From Longimicrobium sp. (lineage in GTDB: Bacteria > Gemmatimonadota > Gemmatimonadetes > Longimicrobiales > Longimicrobiaceae), in the NCBI GenBank assembly GCA_036387335.1, contig DASVTZ010000008.1, positions 1-47,795 on the forward strand: a stretch of 47,795 nt of DNA. The letters are read 5' to 3'. The position numbers and the translations under genes are program-made. The notes under the pieces were generated by a model that made no database searches, was not told the origin of the DNA, and saw only the letters and a list, made by a program, of their open reading frames with translations. Of the stretch, positions 7,689 through 15,769 are shown in pieces (within the stretch, counting starts at the first letter, position 1; every line of letters begins with the position of its first letter).

Positions 7689-7939
7689 TCGCCGCGCTCC
7701 ACGTGGTCGATGCCGCGCGCGGTGATGCGGACGGTGAGGCCGTGGCGCCCGGTCGTCGTCACGAAGCCGTGGTCCTCGTGGTAGCGGACGATGCGCTCCG
7801 CGTCCTGCCGCGTGAGCTGGAGCGCGTCGGCGAGGTCGTAGCCGTCCAGGTATTCGCTGTCGCCGTGCTCGCTGGCGTCGTACAGGCGCTCCAGGAAGCG
7901 GCGGCGGTTCTCGCGGCGCGCGCGGACGTCGTCGTTCAT
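7685..7939 (-). CDS. Small winged-helix DNA-binding protein
   Basis: The 84-residue protein has a charged helical start (RRENRRRFLERLYDAS), then a winged-helix core: YDLADALQLTRQDAERIVRYHEDHGFV as helices two and three, and a wing TTTGRHGLTVRITARGIDHVERG. This resembles the C-terminal half of MarR- or phage-type regulators and the common 'transcriptional regulator' fragments of about 80 residues. It overlaps both neighbours by four bases, so it is made together with the CAP and YhcH proteins. Target unknown. Confidence 0.7.
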   Translation of the reverse strand: MNDDVRARRENRRRFLERLYDASEHGDSEYLDGYDLADALQLTRQDAERIVRYHEDHGFVTTTGRHGLTVRITARGIDHVERGE

Positions 7940-8433
7940 CCGCCCGTCGCGGTGAAGAAGACCTGGGTCCAGTAATCGCCCGCCACGCCCACGCCCGTGT
8001 GGGTCAGCGCGCAGTTCTCGATGTTGGCGCGGTGCCCAGGGCTGTTGATCCAACCGCGCACCGTGGCCTCGGCGCCGCCGCCGTTCATGGCGATGTTCTC
8101 CGCGGCGCGCGTAAAGCTGAGCCCCTGCGCGCGCATGCGGTCCCACGGCTGCGTGCCGTCCGGCGAGGTGTGGCTGAAGTAGCGGCGGCGCACCATGTCT
8201 TCGCTGTGGCGCTGGGCCGCGCGCGCCGCCGCCTCGCTCCACACCAGCGGCGCACACCCGCGGCTCTGCCGGTGCCGGTTGACCGCGGCGTGGACGGCCT
8301 GCGCGTCGTTCGCCGGTGATGCAGCGCTCGCGACCGGCGCCGATCCGCCGCCGCGCGCGGGCGGGGTCATCGCAGCGGGGGGAACGCACGCGGCCTGGAG
8401 CGCGAGCGCCACCCACATCATCCACGTCCTCAT
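7936..8433 (-). CDS. Secreted CAP/SCP-domain protein, probable lipoprotein
   Basis: The 165-residue protein opens with a short hydrophobic signal ending in QAAC (Cys16), a plausible though imperfect lipobox, then an Ala/Pro/Gly-rich linker. Residues 45-165 are a CAP (cysteine-rich secretory protein, PR-1) domain with VNRHRQSRGCAPLVW, HSEDM, SHTSPDG, AENIAMN and WINSPGHRANI. The histidines and glutamates of the CAP cavity are present. The roles of bacterial CAP proteins are poorly known. Its ATG overlaps the end of the DNase IV gene and its stop overlaps the winged-helix gene. Confidence 0.85.
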   Translation of the reverse strand: MRTWMMWVALALQAACVPPAAMTPPARGGGSAPVASAASPANDAQAVHAAVNRHRQSRGCAPLVWSEAAARAAQRHSEDMVRRRYFSHTSPDGTQPWDRMRAQGLSFTRAAENIAMNGGGAEATVRGWINSPGHRANIENCALTHTGVGVAGDYWTQVFFTATGG

Positions 8434-9320
8434 TTCTTCATCCCGTTCAGCAGCTCGATCATGCGCACGTCCCAGGGATCGCCCGTGGGGTCGTCGTCGG
8501 CGATCTCGGGATTCTCCTGCGGCGTCTCCAGGATCAGCGGGATGTCGCGGCTGCGGGGGTCGGCCAGGAGCCACCCGAACGCGTCCGCGCCGATCTCGCC
8601 CTCGCCGATCAGCAGGTGGCGGTCCTTGTTGCTCCCCAGCGTCCCCTCGCTGTCGTTGAGGTGGATGAAGCCGGGGTGCTCGCCCGTGGCCTCCTCCCAC
8701 TCGTCCAGGATCTCGCCGACCCGCTTCTTCGACTCGTTGAGCGGGTAGCCGGACGCGAAGAGGTGGCAGGTGTCCAGCCCGTACCCCGTGCGCTCGCGCA
8801 GCTCGTCGGGCACGTGGCGCAGGATGTCGCCCACCTCGGCGGCGGTGCGGCCGAGCGTCTTGCCGGCGCCGGCCGTGTTCTCCACCAGCACGCGCGTGGA
8901 GCCCTGCACCGCGCGCAGCGCCGCGGTGATGGCGCGGGCGACGCGCTCCGCCGCGGCCGCCGTGTCGCCGTCGCTGGCGGAGCCCGGGTGGAAGCAGATC
9001 GCGCCCACCCCCAGCGCGGTCGAGCGCTCCAGCTCTTTCGTGAGGCCCGCGCTGGCGCGCACCCACTTCGCCTCGTCCGGCGTGGCGACGCCCAGCACGT
9101 ACGCGCCGTGCACCACCACGTGCTCCGGCCTGATCCCCACCTCGGAGAGCGCGGCGTGGAAGCGGCGCGCCTTCTCCGGCTTCATCCCCGCCTTTTCGCC
9201 GTAGAAGCGCGGCGGCGCCGTGAAGATCTGCAGCGCCCGCGCGCCGGAGTTGCCGGCCCGCAGCGCGGCCATGTGGATGCCGCCGTTGTCGATGGTGTGC
9301 GCGCCGATGAAGTGGGGCAT
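8430..9320 (-). CDS. nfo: Deoxyribonuclease IV (AP endonuclease)
   Basis: The 296-residue protein is a full TIM-barrel AP endonuclease of the Nfo family. All nine zinc-ligand positions known from the E. coli enzyme can be assigned: VVVHGAYV, CFHPGS, VLVENTAG, LDTCHLF, FIHLNDSEG, KDRHLLIGEG and LETP. It nicks DNA at abasic sites in base excision repair. I chose the ATG at 9320 because the family starts within a few residues of IGAHTI; an upstream in-frame GTG at 9362 adds 14 unconserved residues. No good ribosome-binding site is visible. It heads a run of four overlapping genes. Confidence 0.92.
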   Translation of the reverse strand: MPHFIGAHTIDNGGIHMAALRAGNSGARALQIFTAPPRFYGEKAGMKPEKARRFHAALSEVGIRPEHVVVHGAYVLGVATPDEAKWVRASAGLTKELERSTALGVGAICFHPGSASDGDTAAAAERVARAITAALRAVQGSTRVLVENTAGAGKTLGRTAAEVGDILRHVPDELRERTGYGLDTCHLFASGYPLNESKKRVGEILDEWEEATGEHPGFIHLNDSEGTLGSNKDRHLLIGEGEIGADAFGWLLADPRSRDIPLILETPQENPEIADDDPTGDPWDVRMIELLNGMKK

Positions 9321-9369
9321 GTGCGGCTGGGCTGAAGGGTCGGTTGCGGGCGGTTCCCCCACCCCCCGG

Positions 9370-9398
9370 CCCCCTTCCCCCGCAAGCGGGGGAGGGGG
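9370..9398. repeat. GC-rich hairpin repeat, family A (variant)
   Basis: A run of C's and T's pairs with the complementary run after a two-base loop (arms end in CCCGC and GCGGG). It lies between the DUF559 gene and nfo and resembles the hairpins at 9813, 21911, 24271, 24394, 36531, 36771 and 39600. It may act as a transcriptional attenuator or be a mobile REP-like element. Confidence 0.7.
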
Positions 9399-9401
9399 TG
9401 A

Positions 9402-9785
9402 CTATCGGCGGGGGTCCGCGCCGGGTGTTAGGATCTCGGAACGCAAGGTTTGGAGCACCTCGTCGAGGCGCTCGAGCACGTCCTCGTTTCGGAAGCGGAT
9501 CACGCGGATGCCGCGTGCCGCGAGGGCCTTTGTGCGTTCTTCGTCATGCTCGCGCTGGTGGTCGTGGATCTCGCCGTCTACCTCGATGGCCAGCTTGCGC
9601 GAGGGGCAGTAGAAATCCAGTACGAAGCGGTCGAGGGGGTGCTGTCGCCGAAAAGGCACGTCGCAGAAGCGGTGGTCGCGCAGCTCGTTCCAGAGCACCC
9701 GCTCGGCCGGTGTCGAGTTCTTCCGCATGGCCCGCGCCGCTTGCAACACCTGCGGGATGCGCCTGCCCGTGTGCTTGCGGTCCAC
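9402..9785 (-). CDS. DUF559 endonuclease-domain protein (Vsr-like fold)
   Basis: The 127-residue protein has the DUF559 signature: RKNSTPAERVLWNELR, FRRQHPLDRFVLDFYCPSRKLAIEVDGEIHDHQREHDEERTKAL, then GIRVIRFRNEDVL. The D...E-x-D set fits the PD-(D/E)XK nuclease fold shared with Vsr mismatch endonucleases. Its role in the cell is not established. I chose the GTG at 9785, which has GGAG a few bases upstream. An in-frame ATG at 9896 would add 37 residues that are encoded by the hairpin repeat (PSPSPSPASGRG) and look non-native. Hairpin repeats flank it on both sides. Confidence 0.8.
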   Translation of the reverse strand: MDRKHTGRRIPQVLQAARAMRKNSTPAERVLWNELRDHRFCDVPFRRQHPLDRFVLDFYCPSRKLAIEVDGEIHDHQREHDEERTKALAARGIRVIRFRNEDVLERLDEVLQTLRSEILTPGADPRR

Positions 9786-9812
9786 ACCGTCTCCGGGAGG
9801 TGCGCAGATGTG

Positions 9813-9857
9813 CTCCCCTCTCCCGCTTGCGGGGGAGGGGCTGGGGGAGGGGGGAAG
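9813..9857. repeat. GC-rich hairpin repeat, family A (variant)
   Basis: CCCCTCTCCCGC pairs with GCGGGGGAGGGG around a two-base loop, followed by a further GGGGGAGGGG tail. It lies just upstream of the DUF559 start. Same type as the copy at 9370. Confidence 0.7.
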
Positions 9858-9927
9858 CTCCGCACTTGACCCCCGCGCCGCAACCCCCCAAAACAATCTG
9901 GTACGCGCGGTGGCGCGTAAACACCGG

Positions 9928-9956
9928 TTGCCATTTGCGGCCGGTGCTACTAAACT
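9928..9956 (+). promoter_or_regulatory. Sigma-70-type promoter of the M16 protease operon
   Basis: TTGCCA (five of six consensus bases) and TAAACT (four of six) are separated by exactly 17 bases, about 110 bases before the first M16 ATG. It is the best hexamer pair I found in the window. Confidence 0.55.
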
Positions 9957-10064
9957 AGCAGGCCGTCGCGGAGTTCATTCCGCGCGAAGGCTCCTCCCCG
10001 GAGCACGCAGCACCCAGCGGTCGGGAGGCCTCCCGATCGCATCCGTCATCCGCACGAGGGATCT

Positions 10065-11477
10065 ATGAAACGACTCCTGTTCGTCGCGCCCCTGCTGGCG
10101 CTCGCGCCGGGAATGGCCGCCGCCCAGCGCGCCCCCGCGGGCGAGTCCGTCCGCATCGCCTACACCGAAGAGACGCTGCCCAACGGCCTCAAGGTGCTGT
10201 ACCACGTGGACCGCTCGGCGCCGGTGGCGGCGGTGGCGGTGTGGTACAACGTGGGCTCCAAGCACGAGCAGCCGGGCCGCACCGGCTTCGCGCACCTCTT
10301 CGAGCACATGATGTTCAAGGGGAGCCGCAACGTGCCGGACGGCAGGCACTTCGCGCTGCTGGAGGATGCCGGCGCCCGCGCCGGGTCGGACATCAACGGC
10401 ACCACCAACACGGACCGCACCAACTACTTCGAGACGGTGCCCTCCAACCAGGTGGAGCTGGCGCTGTGGCTGGAGAGCGACCGGATGGGGACGCTGACCG
10501 AGACGCTCAACCCCGGCAAGCTGGAGAACCAGCGCGAGGTGGTGAAGAACGAGCGCCGCCAGTCTTACGAGAACCAGCCGTACGGCGTGTGGCAGGAGCG
10601 GATGCTCGCAAAGGTCTTTCCCGCCGGGCACCCGTACCACCACTCCGTGATCGGCTCGATGGAAGACCTCTCGGCCGCCACGGTGGACGACGTCACCAGC
10701 TTCTTCCGCACCTACTACGCGCCCAACAATGCCGTGCTGGTGGTGGCGGGCGACATCGAAGTGGAGCGCACCAAGGCGATGGTGCGCAAGCACTTCGGCG
10801 ACATCCGCCGCGGCCCCGCCCCGCCGCCGCTGCGCAGCATGACGCTGCCGGCCATCATCGGGCAGGGCTCGCGCGAGGTGATCGAGGACGCCAACGCCCC
10901 GGCACCGGCCGTGTACATCGGCTTCCGCATGCCCGCCGCGCGCGACCGCCAGGGCGACGCGGTGCAGCTTCTGACCGGGATGCTGTCGTCGCGCACCGGG
11001 CCGCTCTTCCAGTCACTGGTGCGCGGGCGGCAGGTGGCGACCGGCGCCGGCGCCTTCAACTTCGGCTTCGTGGACGGCGCCGACCTGATGATCGTGACGG
11101 CCACCGGCAAGCCCGGCGCCCGCCCCGACTCGCTGGAGGCCGCCCTCACCGAGGAGCTGGACCGCATCGCCGCCTCCATCACCCCGGCGGCGCTGGACCG
11201 CATCAAGGTCAACGCCCGCTTCGCCCTGATCAACGGGCTGCAGACGATGGGCGGCTTCGGCGGCCGCGCGGACGTGCTGGCGCAGGGGTACACCTTCTAC
11301 CGCGACCCCAACTGGATCAACACGCGCCTCCAGGCGATCCAGGCCGTGACCGCGGCGCAGATGCAGGCGCTGGTGCGCGAGCGGATGGTGCCCGCCAACC
11401 GCGCCGTGCTGGTGTTCGTTCCCAAGCCGCGCCCGGCCACCCCCGCCCCCACCACCGCCACGCAGGTGAACCGATGA
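10065..11477 (+). CDS. M16 family zinc peptidase, catalytic subunit, exported
   Basis: The 470-residue protein has a signal peptide (LLFVAPLLALAPGMAAAQ). The M16 zinc site is complete: HLFEH (His77, Glu80, His81) and Glu158, which lies at the family spacing of 76 residues after the motif, with NQREVVKNE around it. It follows the usual two-domain half-clamp form; the other half is the next gene. M16 pairs of this kind degrade peptides in the periplasm. The stop overlaps the next ATG by four bases, and the pair lies behind a good promoter. Confidence 0.92.
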   Translation: MKRLLFVAPLLALAPGMAAAQRAPAGESVRIAYTEETLPNGLKVLYHVDRSAPVAAVAVWYNVGSKHEQPGRTGFAHLFEHMMFKGSRNVPDGRHFALLEDAGARAGSDINGTTNTDRTNYFETVPSNQVELALWLESDRMGTLTETLNPGKLENQREVVKNERRQSYENQPYGVWQERMLAKVFPAGHPYHHSVIGSMEDLSAATVDDVTSFFRTYYAPNNAVLVVAGDIEVERTKAMVRKHFGDIRRGPAPPPLRSMTLPAIIGQGSREVIEDANAPAPAVYIGFRMPAARDRQGDAVQLLTGMLSSRTGPLFQSLVRGRQVATGAGAFNFGFVDGADLMIVTATGKPGARPDSLEAALTEELDRIAASITPAALDRIKVNARFALINGLQTMGGFGGRADVLAQGYTFYRDPNWINTRLQAIQAVTAAQMQALVRERMVPANRAVLVFVPKPRPATPAPTTATQVNR

Positions 11478-12925
11478 ACCGCTTTCTCCTTCCCGCCGCC
11501 TGTGCGGGAGTGATGGCCCTTGCGCTCCCCGCGAGCGCGCAGCAGCAGCCCGCGCCCACCGAGCAGCCGCCCGCGCCGGGGCCGCTCCGCCCCTTCACCG
11601 TGCCGCCCGTGCGAGAGATGCGCCTGTCCAACGGCGTGCGCGTGGTGGTGGTGGAGAAGCACTCCCTTCCCATCGTCACCGGCCGCGTGCTGGTGGCGGC
11701 GGGGAGCGTGTACGAGCCGGCCGAGAAGAACGGCCTGGCCTCGCTGACGGCGCAGATGCTGGACGAGGGGACCCGCACCCTCACCGGCCCGCAGCTCGCG
11801 GAGCGTGTGGAGGCGCTGGGTGCGCAGCTCGGCACGGGCGCCGGCTACAACTACGCCACCGTCAGCGTCACATCGCCCAAGGGCACCTTCGCCGAGGCGA
11901 TGAGCCTGGCCGCCACCACCCTCACGGAGCCGTCGTTCGTGGAGGGTGAGGTGGCCCGGGTGCGCAACCAGCTGGCCGCGGCGTACATGAACAGCACCTC
12001 CACAGTGCAGGGGCTTGCGGCGCTCGCCTTCAACCGCGCCGTGTACGACCCCGCGAGCGGCTACTCGCGCCCGGTGAGCGGCACCGCGGCCACGCTTCCC
12101 GGCATCAGCCGCGCCGACGTGGTGGGCTTCCACCAGCGGATGTACTCGCCGGCCAACACCACGGTGCTGCTGGTGGGCGACGTGACGCCGGAAGAGGGCC
12201 GCCGCATCGCCGAGCAGGCGCTGGGCCGCTGGACGGCTCCCGGCGCGGTGCAGGCCACCCTTCCGGCCCCGGCGCCGGTGGCGTCGTCGGGCACGCGCAT
12301 CATCCTGGTGGACCGCCCCGGCTCGGTGCAGTCCGGCGTCTTCGTGGGGCAGCCCGCCCTCGCGGCCAGCAGCCCGGACGTCATCCCCTTCAGCGCGCTT
12401 TCGCAGGTGCTGGGCGGCGGGTTCCGCGCACGCGTCAACATGAACCTGCGCGAGTCGCACGGGTGGACGTACGGCGCGTTCAGCGGGATGACCACCTTCC
12501 CCAACGCCGGCGACTTCGCGGTGAACTCGTCGGTGCGCACCAACGCCACCGACTCGGCCGTCGCGGAGATCGTGCGCGAGTACAAGCGCATCGCCACCGA
12601 GGCGGTGCCGCAGGAGGAGCTGCGCGGCTCGCTGGCGAACGTGGTTTCCAGCTTCCCCAACTCGGTGCAGACGGTGCAGGGCCTGGCCGGGCGGATGCAG
12701 ACGCTGCTGCAGAACGGCCAGCCGCTCAACTACTACAACACGTACCTCCAGCAGATGTCCGCGCTGACCCCGGCCGACATCAGCCGCGTGGGCCGCGAGC
12801 GCCTCACGCCGGGCGCGCTGACCATCGTGGTGGCCGGCGACCTGTCCAAGATCGAGGCGCCGATCCGCGCCCTGAACCTGGGCACCGTCGAAGTGCTTGA
12901 CGCATCGGGCACCAAGGTTCGCTGA
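11474..12925 (+). CDS. M16 family peptidase-like protein, non-catalytic partner
   Basis: The 483-residue protein has a signal peptide (LPAACAGVMALALPASAQ) and a Pro-rich linker. The M16 domains follow (REMRLSNGVRVVVVEKHSLPIVTGRVLVAAGS). The zinc motif is missing: where HxxEH would be it reads LTAQMLDEGT. This is the usual arrangement for the second subunit of a two-gene M16 protease, which contributes the substrate-binding half of the chamber (GWTYGAFSGM near the C-terminal third). It overlaps the catalytic gene by four bases and is followed by a strong terminator. Confidence 0.9.
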   Translation: MNRFLLPAACAGVMALALPASAQQQPAPTEQPPAPGPLRPFTVPPVREMRLSNGVRVVVVEKHSLPIVTGRVLVAAGSVYEPAEKNGLASLTAQMLDEGTRTLTGPQLAERVEALGAQLGTGAGYNYATVSVTSPKGTFAEAMSLAATTLTEPSFVEGEVARVRNQLAAAYMNSTSTVQGLAALAFNRAVYDPASGYSRPVSGTAATLPGISRADVVGFHQRMYSPANTTVLLVGDVTPEEGRRIAEQALGRWTAPGAVQATLPAPAPVASSGTRIILVDRPGSVQSGVFVGQPALAASSPDVIPFSALSQVLGGGFRARVNMNLRESHGWTYGAFSGMTTFPNAGDFAVNSSVRTNATDSAVAEIVREYKRIATEAVPQEELRGSLANVVSSFPNSVQTVQGLAGRMQTLLQNGQPLNYYNTYLQQMSALTPADISRVGRERLTPGALTIVVAGDLSKIEAPIRALNLGTVEVLDASGTKVR

Positions 12926-12951
12926 TCCCGCTTCGCTGCGGGTGATGCAGG

Positions 12952-12987
12952 GAGGGGCCGCGGATTCGTCCGCGGCCCCTCTTTTTT
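12952..12987 (+). terminator. Rho-independent terminator after the M16 operon
   Basis: A 13-bp GC-rich stem (GAGGGGCCGCGGA with its complement) closes on a TTCG tetraloop and is followed directly by six T's. It sits 27 bases after the M16 stop codon. Confidence 0.93.
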
Positions 12988-13196
12988 CAGTCCGTCACAA
13001 GTCACGGATTGGCAGTCCGCCACTCGCCGTCCGTGACCCCGAAGCCCTCCGGATCGTCCACATTCGACGCGCCGGCCTGGTGCAGCGCGGGTGCGTGACA
13101 GTCACACGCCCCCTTGCCGAGCGCCGACGCGTGGCATGATATTGGCCGGTCGGGAGGAGCGTGCGCGGGAATCAACTCGTTACGCAGCAAAGGTAT

Positions 13197-13826
13197 ATGC
13201 GAATCTGTCGTCGTGGATTGCTGGTAGGGCTGGGGGTGCTGGTGGTACCCGTGATGGCGAGCGCGCAGTCCAGGGCGCCTCGGGACACGGGGCTGATCGT
13301 GTCCACGATGGAAGCCGCGGTGTCGCAGCCGGTGGCCAAAGCCGAGCGCCTGACGGTGACGGTGGACCTTTCCGATCACACGCTCTTCGTGATGGACGGG
13401 GAGCGGGTGCTGCGGCGTTTTCCGGTGTCGATCGGCGCCGCGGGGTATCCCACGCCGCAGGGGAGCTTCACCATCCGGCACATGATCTGGAACCCGAGCT
13501 GGCGCCCGCCGCCGTCGGGGTGGGCGCGCGGCAAGAGCTACGAGCCGCCCGGCTCCCCGGGCAACCCGATGGGGCGCATCAAGATCTTCTTCCGCGCGCC
13601 GGACTTCTACATCCACGGCACCGGGCTCACCAGCTCGCTGGGCCGCCCCGCGTCGCACGGGTGCATTCGCATGCGCAACATCGACGCGGCGGAGCTGGGG
13701 CGCATCCTGATGGAGCACGGCGGCGCCACGCGCGACCCGGCGTGGTTTCAGCAGACGCTCGCGGAGGCGGGCACCTCGCGTGAGGTGCGCCTCCCCAGGC
13801 CCGTGCCCGTCCGCATCCGCGCGTAG
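13197..13826 (+). CDS. L,D-transpeptidase (YkuD domain), exported
   Basis: The 209-residue protein has a signal peptide (GLLVGLGVLVVPVMASAQ). The YkuD domain (about residues 50-175) carries the active-site pattern YIHGTG...ASHGCIRM with His140, His154 and the nucleophile Cys156. Such enzymes make 3-3 cross-links in peptidoglycan or attach proteins to it. Start choice: ATG 13197 gives a clean signal peptide with a short AGG upstream; an in-frame GTG at 13161 has a GGAGG too close to it (three bases) and adds 12 residues. A single gene with a terminator hairpin downstream. Confidence 0.9.
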   Translation: MRICRRGLLVGLGVLVVPVMASAQSRAPRDTGLIVSTMEAAVSQPVAKAERLTVTVDLSDHTLFVMDGERVLRRFPVSIGAAGYPTPQGSFTIRHMIWNPSWRPPPSGWARGKSYEPPGSPGNPMGRIKIFFRAPDFYIHGTGLTSSLGRPASHGCIRMRNIDAAELGRILMEHGGATRDPAWFQQTLAEAGTSREVRLPRPVPVRIRA

Positions 13827-13850
13827 CGGCTCCCGGGGTCCCCAAAGAAC

Positions 13851-13889
13851 GAGAGGCACGGAGATCTTTCTCCATGCCTCTCGTTTTCT
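13851..13889 (+). terminator. Terminator hairpin after the L,D-transpeptidase gene
   Basis: GAGAGGCA pairs with TGCCTCTC, extended by GGAG/CTCC with one mismatch, followed by GTTTTCTCTT. It lies 25 bases after the stop codon, between two convergent genes. Confidence 0.75.
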
Positions 13890-13911
13890 CTTATTGCAGC
13901 CATCGCTGGGC

Positions 13912-13981
13912 CTCACGCGGAGGCGCGGAGACGCAGAGGAGCACGCGGAGTTCTCTCTGCGCCTCCGCGTCTCCGCGTGAG
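13912..13981. repeat. Inverted repeat, family C (copy 1)
   Basis: CTCACGCGGAGGCGCGGAG at the left is nearly mirrored by a right arm ending CTCCGCGTGAG, around a centre of about 20 bases. Very similar 70-base elements lie at 14863-14931 and 44877-44948. This copy sits between the L,D-transpeptidase terminator and the DUF72 gene. Confidence 0.85.
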
Positions 13982-13995
13982 ACCGCTGTTCGTCG

Positions 13996-14823
13996 TTAAA
14001 ACAGCGACGTCTGCTCGGAAAGCAGCGAGGGGTCCACGGGACGCAGGCCGAGGCGGCGCTGGAGCTCGCGGGCGGTGGCGGGGCTGTGGCCGGAGAAGTG
14101 GTTGTTGAAGAAGCCGAAGATCTGTACCCCCTTCGTCGCCACGCGCCCGAGCACCTCCGTCCACGATTCGAGCTCCTCCTCGCGCGGGAACTGCACGTGC
14201 GAGTAGTCGACGACGTCGCGGTTGGGCCCCATCCAGCGGACGTAGTGAAAGGGCGCGGTGGGGCGCATCGCCAGCTCCATCATCGTTTCGCGCGGGATCC
14301 ACTTGCCGTCGCTGAGTGCCAGCGCCGCCTCGTGCTCCGCGAGCAGGGAGAGGAGCTCGGCGAGGATGGCCGGCTTCATCCACTTCCGGTTGCGGACCTC
14401 GACCGCGAAGCTCACGTCCCGCGGCAGCCCGGGGAGGAAGCGGCGGAGGGCGTCCAGCTCGTGGGGCTGGAAGTCGGGCCCCATCTGCACCAGGACCGGC
14501 CCCAGCTTGGGCCCCAGCTCGCGCGCCGCGTCCATGAACTCCGCCACCACGTCGCCGGCGTCCTGCAGGCGGCGCTCGTGGGTGATCTCCTGCGGCATCT
14601 TGAGGGCGAAGGTGAACCCTTCCGGCGTGCGCTCGGCCCATCCGCGCACGGTTTTCGGCGCGGGGACGGCGTAAAAGGTGGAATCGACCTCCACCACGTC
14701 GAACGCCTTCGCGTACAGGCCCAGGAAGTCGGCCGGGCGCGTGCCGTCCGGGTAGAAGGCGCCCACCCACCCGGTGTAGTTCCATCCCTGTGTGCCGATG
14801 CGGATGCGGCCGGGCTCGGTCAT
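13996..14823 (-). CDS. DUF72 family protein (YecE-like)
   Basis: The 275-residue protein is a full-length DUF72 TIM-barrel-like protein: IGTQGWNYTGWVGAFYPDG at the start, FDVVEVDSTFYAVPAP, FTFALKMPQEITHERRL, SFAVEVRNRKWM and FGFFNNHFSGHSPATA near the end. The family is widespread but its reaction is not established. It is flanked on both sides by family C inverted repeats, and no operon partner overlaps it. Confidence 0.9.
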   Translation of the reverse strand: MTEPGRIRIGTQGWNYTGWVGAFYPDGTRPADFLGLYAKAFDVVEVDSTFYAVPAPKTVRGWAERTPEGFTFALKMPQEITHERRLQDAGDVVAEFMDAARELGPKLGPVLVQMGPDFQPHELDALRRFLPGLPRDVSFAVEVRNRKWMKPAILAELLSLLAEHEAALALSDGKWIPRETMMELAMRPTAPFHYVRWMGPNRDVVDYSHVQFPREEELESWTEVLGRVATKGVQIFGFFNNHFSGHSPATARELQRRLGLRPVDPSLLSEQTSLF

Positions 14824-14862
14824 TCGCCTCTAGTGGTTACGATTTGGAACTGCAACAGCGGC

Positions 14863-14931
14863 CTCACGCGGAGACGCGGAGACGCAGAGAGAACTCCGCC
14901 CCACTTCTGCGTCTCCGCGCCTCCGCGTGAG
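14863..14931. repeat. Inverted repeat, family C (copy 2)
   Basis: The arms are CTCACGCGGAGACGCGGAG and its near-mirror ending CTCCGCGTGAG. It sits between the DUF72 gene and the 120-residue hypothetical gene, 880 bases after copy 1. Confidence 0.85.
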
Positions 14932-14942
14932 ATTCGCCGTAC

Positions 14943-15305
14943 TCACCCGCGCTGTGCCGTCGCCCGTGCGAGGAGACGGTGGAGGACGATGCGCGTGGCG
15001 GCGATGTACTCGCGATAGGGCGCGCGGCGATCCTCGAGGATGGGGCCGTTCTCCAGGTCCGCCTCGGCGTTGTGGAGCTGCTCGAGCTGGTCCGCGACGA
15101 GGGCCGGGTAGTCGCGCGGGCGCTCCTCCATGAACGCGGAGCCCAGCGCGTAGACGTAGCTGCGCAGGTGGTCCAGCGCGAACTCGACGGTGTAGCTGGG
15201 CTCGCCGCTCCGGTTCGCTCGGTACGTGTCCACCGGGAGCGGCGTGTGGCGCCAGGTGTACCATGCGCGGATGAACTCGCGCTGCGCTTCGTCCGTTTCG
15301 CTCAT
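14943..15305 (-). CDS. Hypothetical 120-residue helical protein
   Basis: I do not recognise the family. The protein is acidic to neutral and mostly helical (DEAQREFIRAWYTWRHTPLP, then FALDHLRSYVYALGSAFMEE and YPALVADQLEQLHNAEADLE). It has no signal or membrane segment. Codon pattern fits the neighbours. The start at 15305 lacks a clear ribosome-binding site. It ends 11 bases from the family C repeat. Confidence 0.6.
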   Translation of the reverse strand: MSETDEAQREFIRAWYTWRHTPLPVDTYRANRSGEPSYTVEFALDHLRSYVYALGSAFMEERPRDYPALVADQLEQLHNAEADLENGPILEDRRAPYREYIAATRIVLHRLLARATAQRG

Positions 15306-15447
15306 TGCAGGGGTGCTCGCGGGCCGGTTTTCACGGTCGATGGAAGGGCGGGCAACTTCGATACCGATGCCGTTGAAACTATCCGCGAACCCTCCCCGTA
15401 CGGGCACAAGACCGCCGGAAACCACAGCGTTTCACCTGGAGGACCCC

Positions 15448-15684
15448 GTGAGCAACCGCAATTCCGATTTCGAGAACGTGCTGAAGTGGGTCGTGATCGT
15501 CATCCTCGCCATCTTCGCGCTGAAGATCGTCGCGACCGTGCTGGGGATCGCCTTTTTCCTGGGCGGGTTCCTGATCACCAAGATCCTGCCGCTGGTCATC
15601 CTGGCGTGGCTGGTGATGAAGGCGGTGCAGTACTTCCGCGGCAACGGCAGCACGAGCCCCACCCCCCCGCCGTCCAGCTTCTAA
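15448..15684 (+). CDS. Small membrane protein, 78 residues
   Basis: A GTG start with a perfect GGAGG five bases upstream decides the start. The protein has a short polar head (SNRNSDFENVL), two closely spaced hydrophobic helices (KWVVIVILAIFALKIVATV and ITKILPLVILAWLVMKAV) with a GIAFFLGGF turn, and a Ser/Pro tail. No family recognised; small two-helix proteins of this kind are common in envelope gene sets. Confidence 0.75.
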   Translation: MSNRNSDFENVLKWVVIVILAIFALKIVATVLGIAFFLGGFLITKILPLVILAWLVMKAVQYFRGNGSTSPTPPPSSF

Positions 15685-15706
15685 CAGACGCGGCGGAAGC
15701 AACGAC

Positions 15707-15733
15707 GGGCGGCCCCTGACCCAGGGGCCGCCC
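15707..15733. terminator. Hairpin between convergent genes
   Basis: GGGCGGCCCCTG pairs perfectly with CAGGGGCCGCCC around a three-base loop (12 bp stem). No T-run follows on either strand, so it may be a weak or factor-assisted terminator serving both directions. Confidence 0.6.
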
Positions 15734-15769
15734 ACCCGTGCATCCCGGGCAGAAAAAGGGGCCCCCTCG

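Noticed and set aside
10241-11473. Long upstream extension of the second M16 gene
   Set aside because: It reads the first M16 gene in another frame; the true start is the ATG at 11474 with a signal peptide.
13091-13783. Overlapping plus-strand frame across the L,D-transpeptidase gene
   Set aside because: The L,D-transpeptidase frame has the YkuD active-site motif and signal peptide; the other frame has neither.
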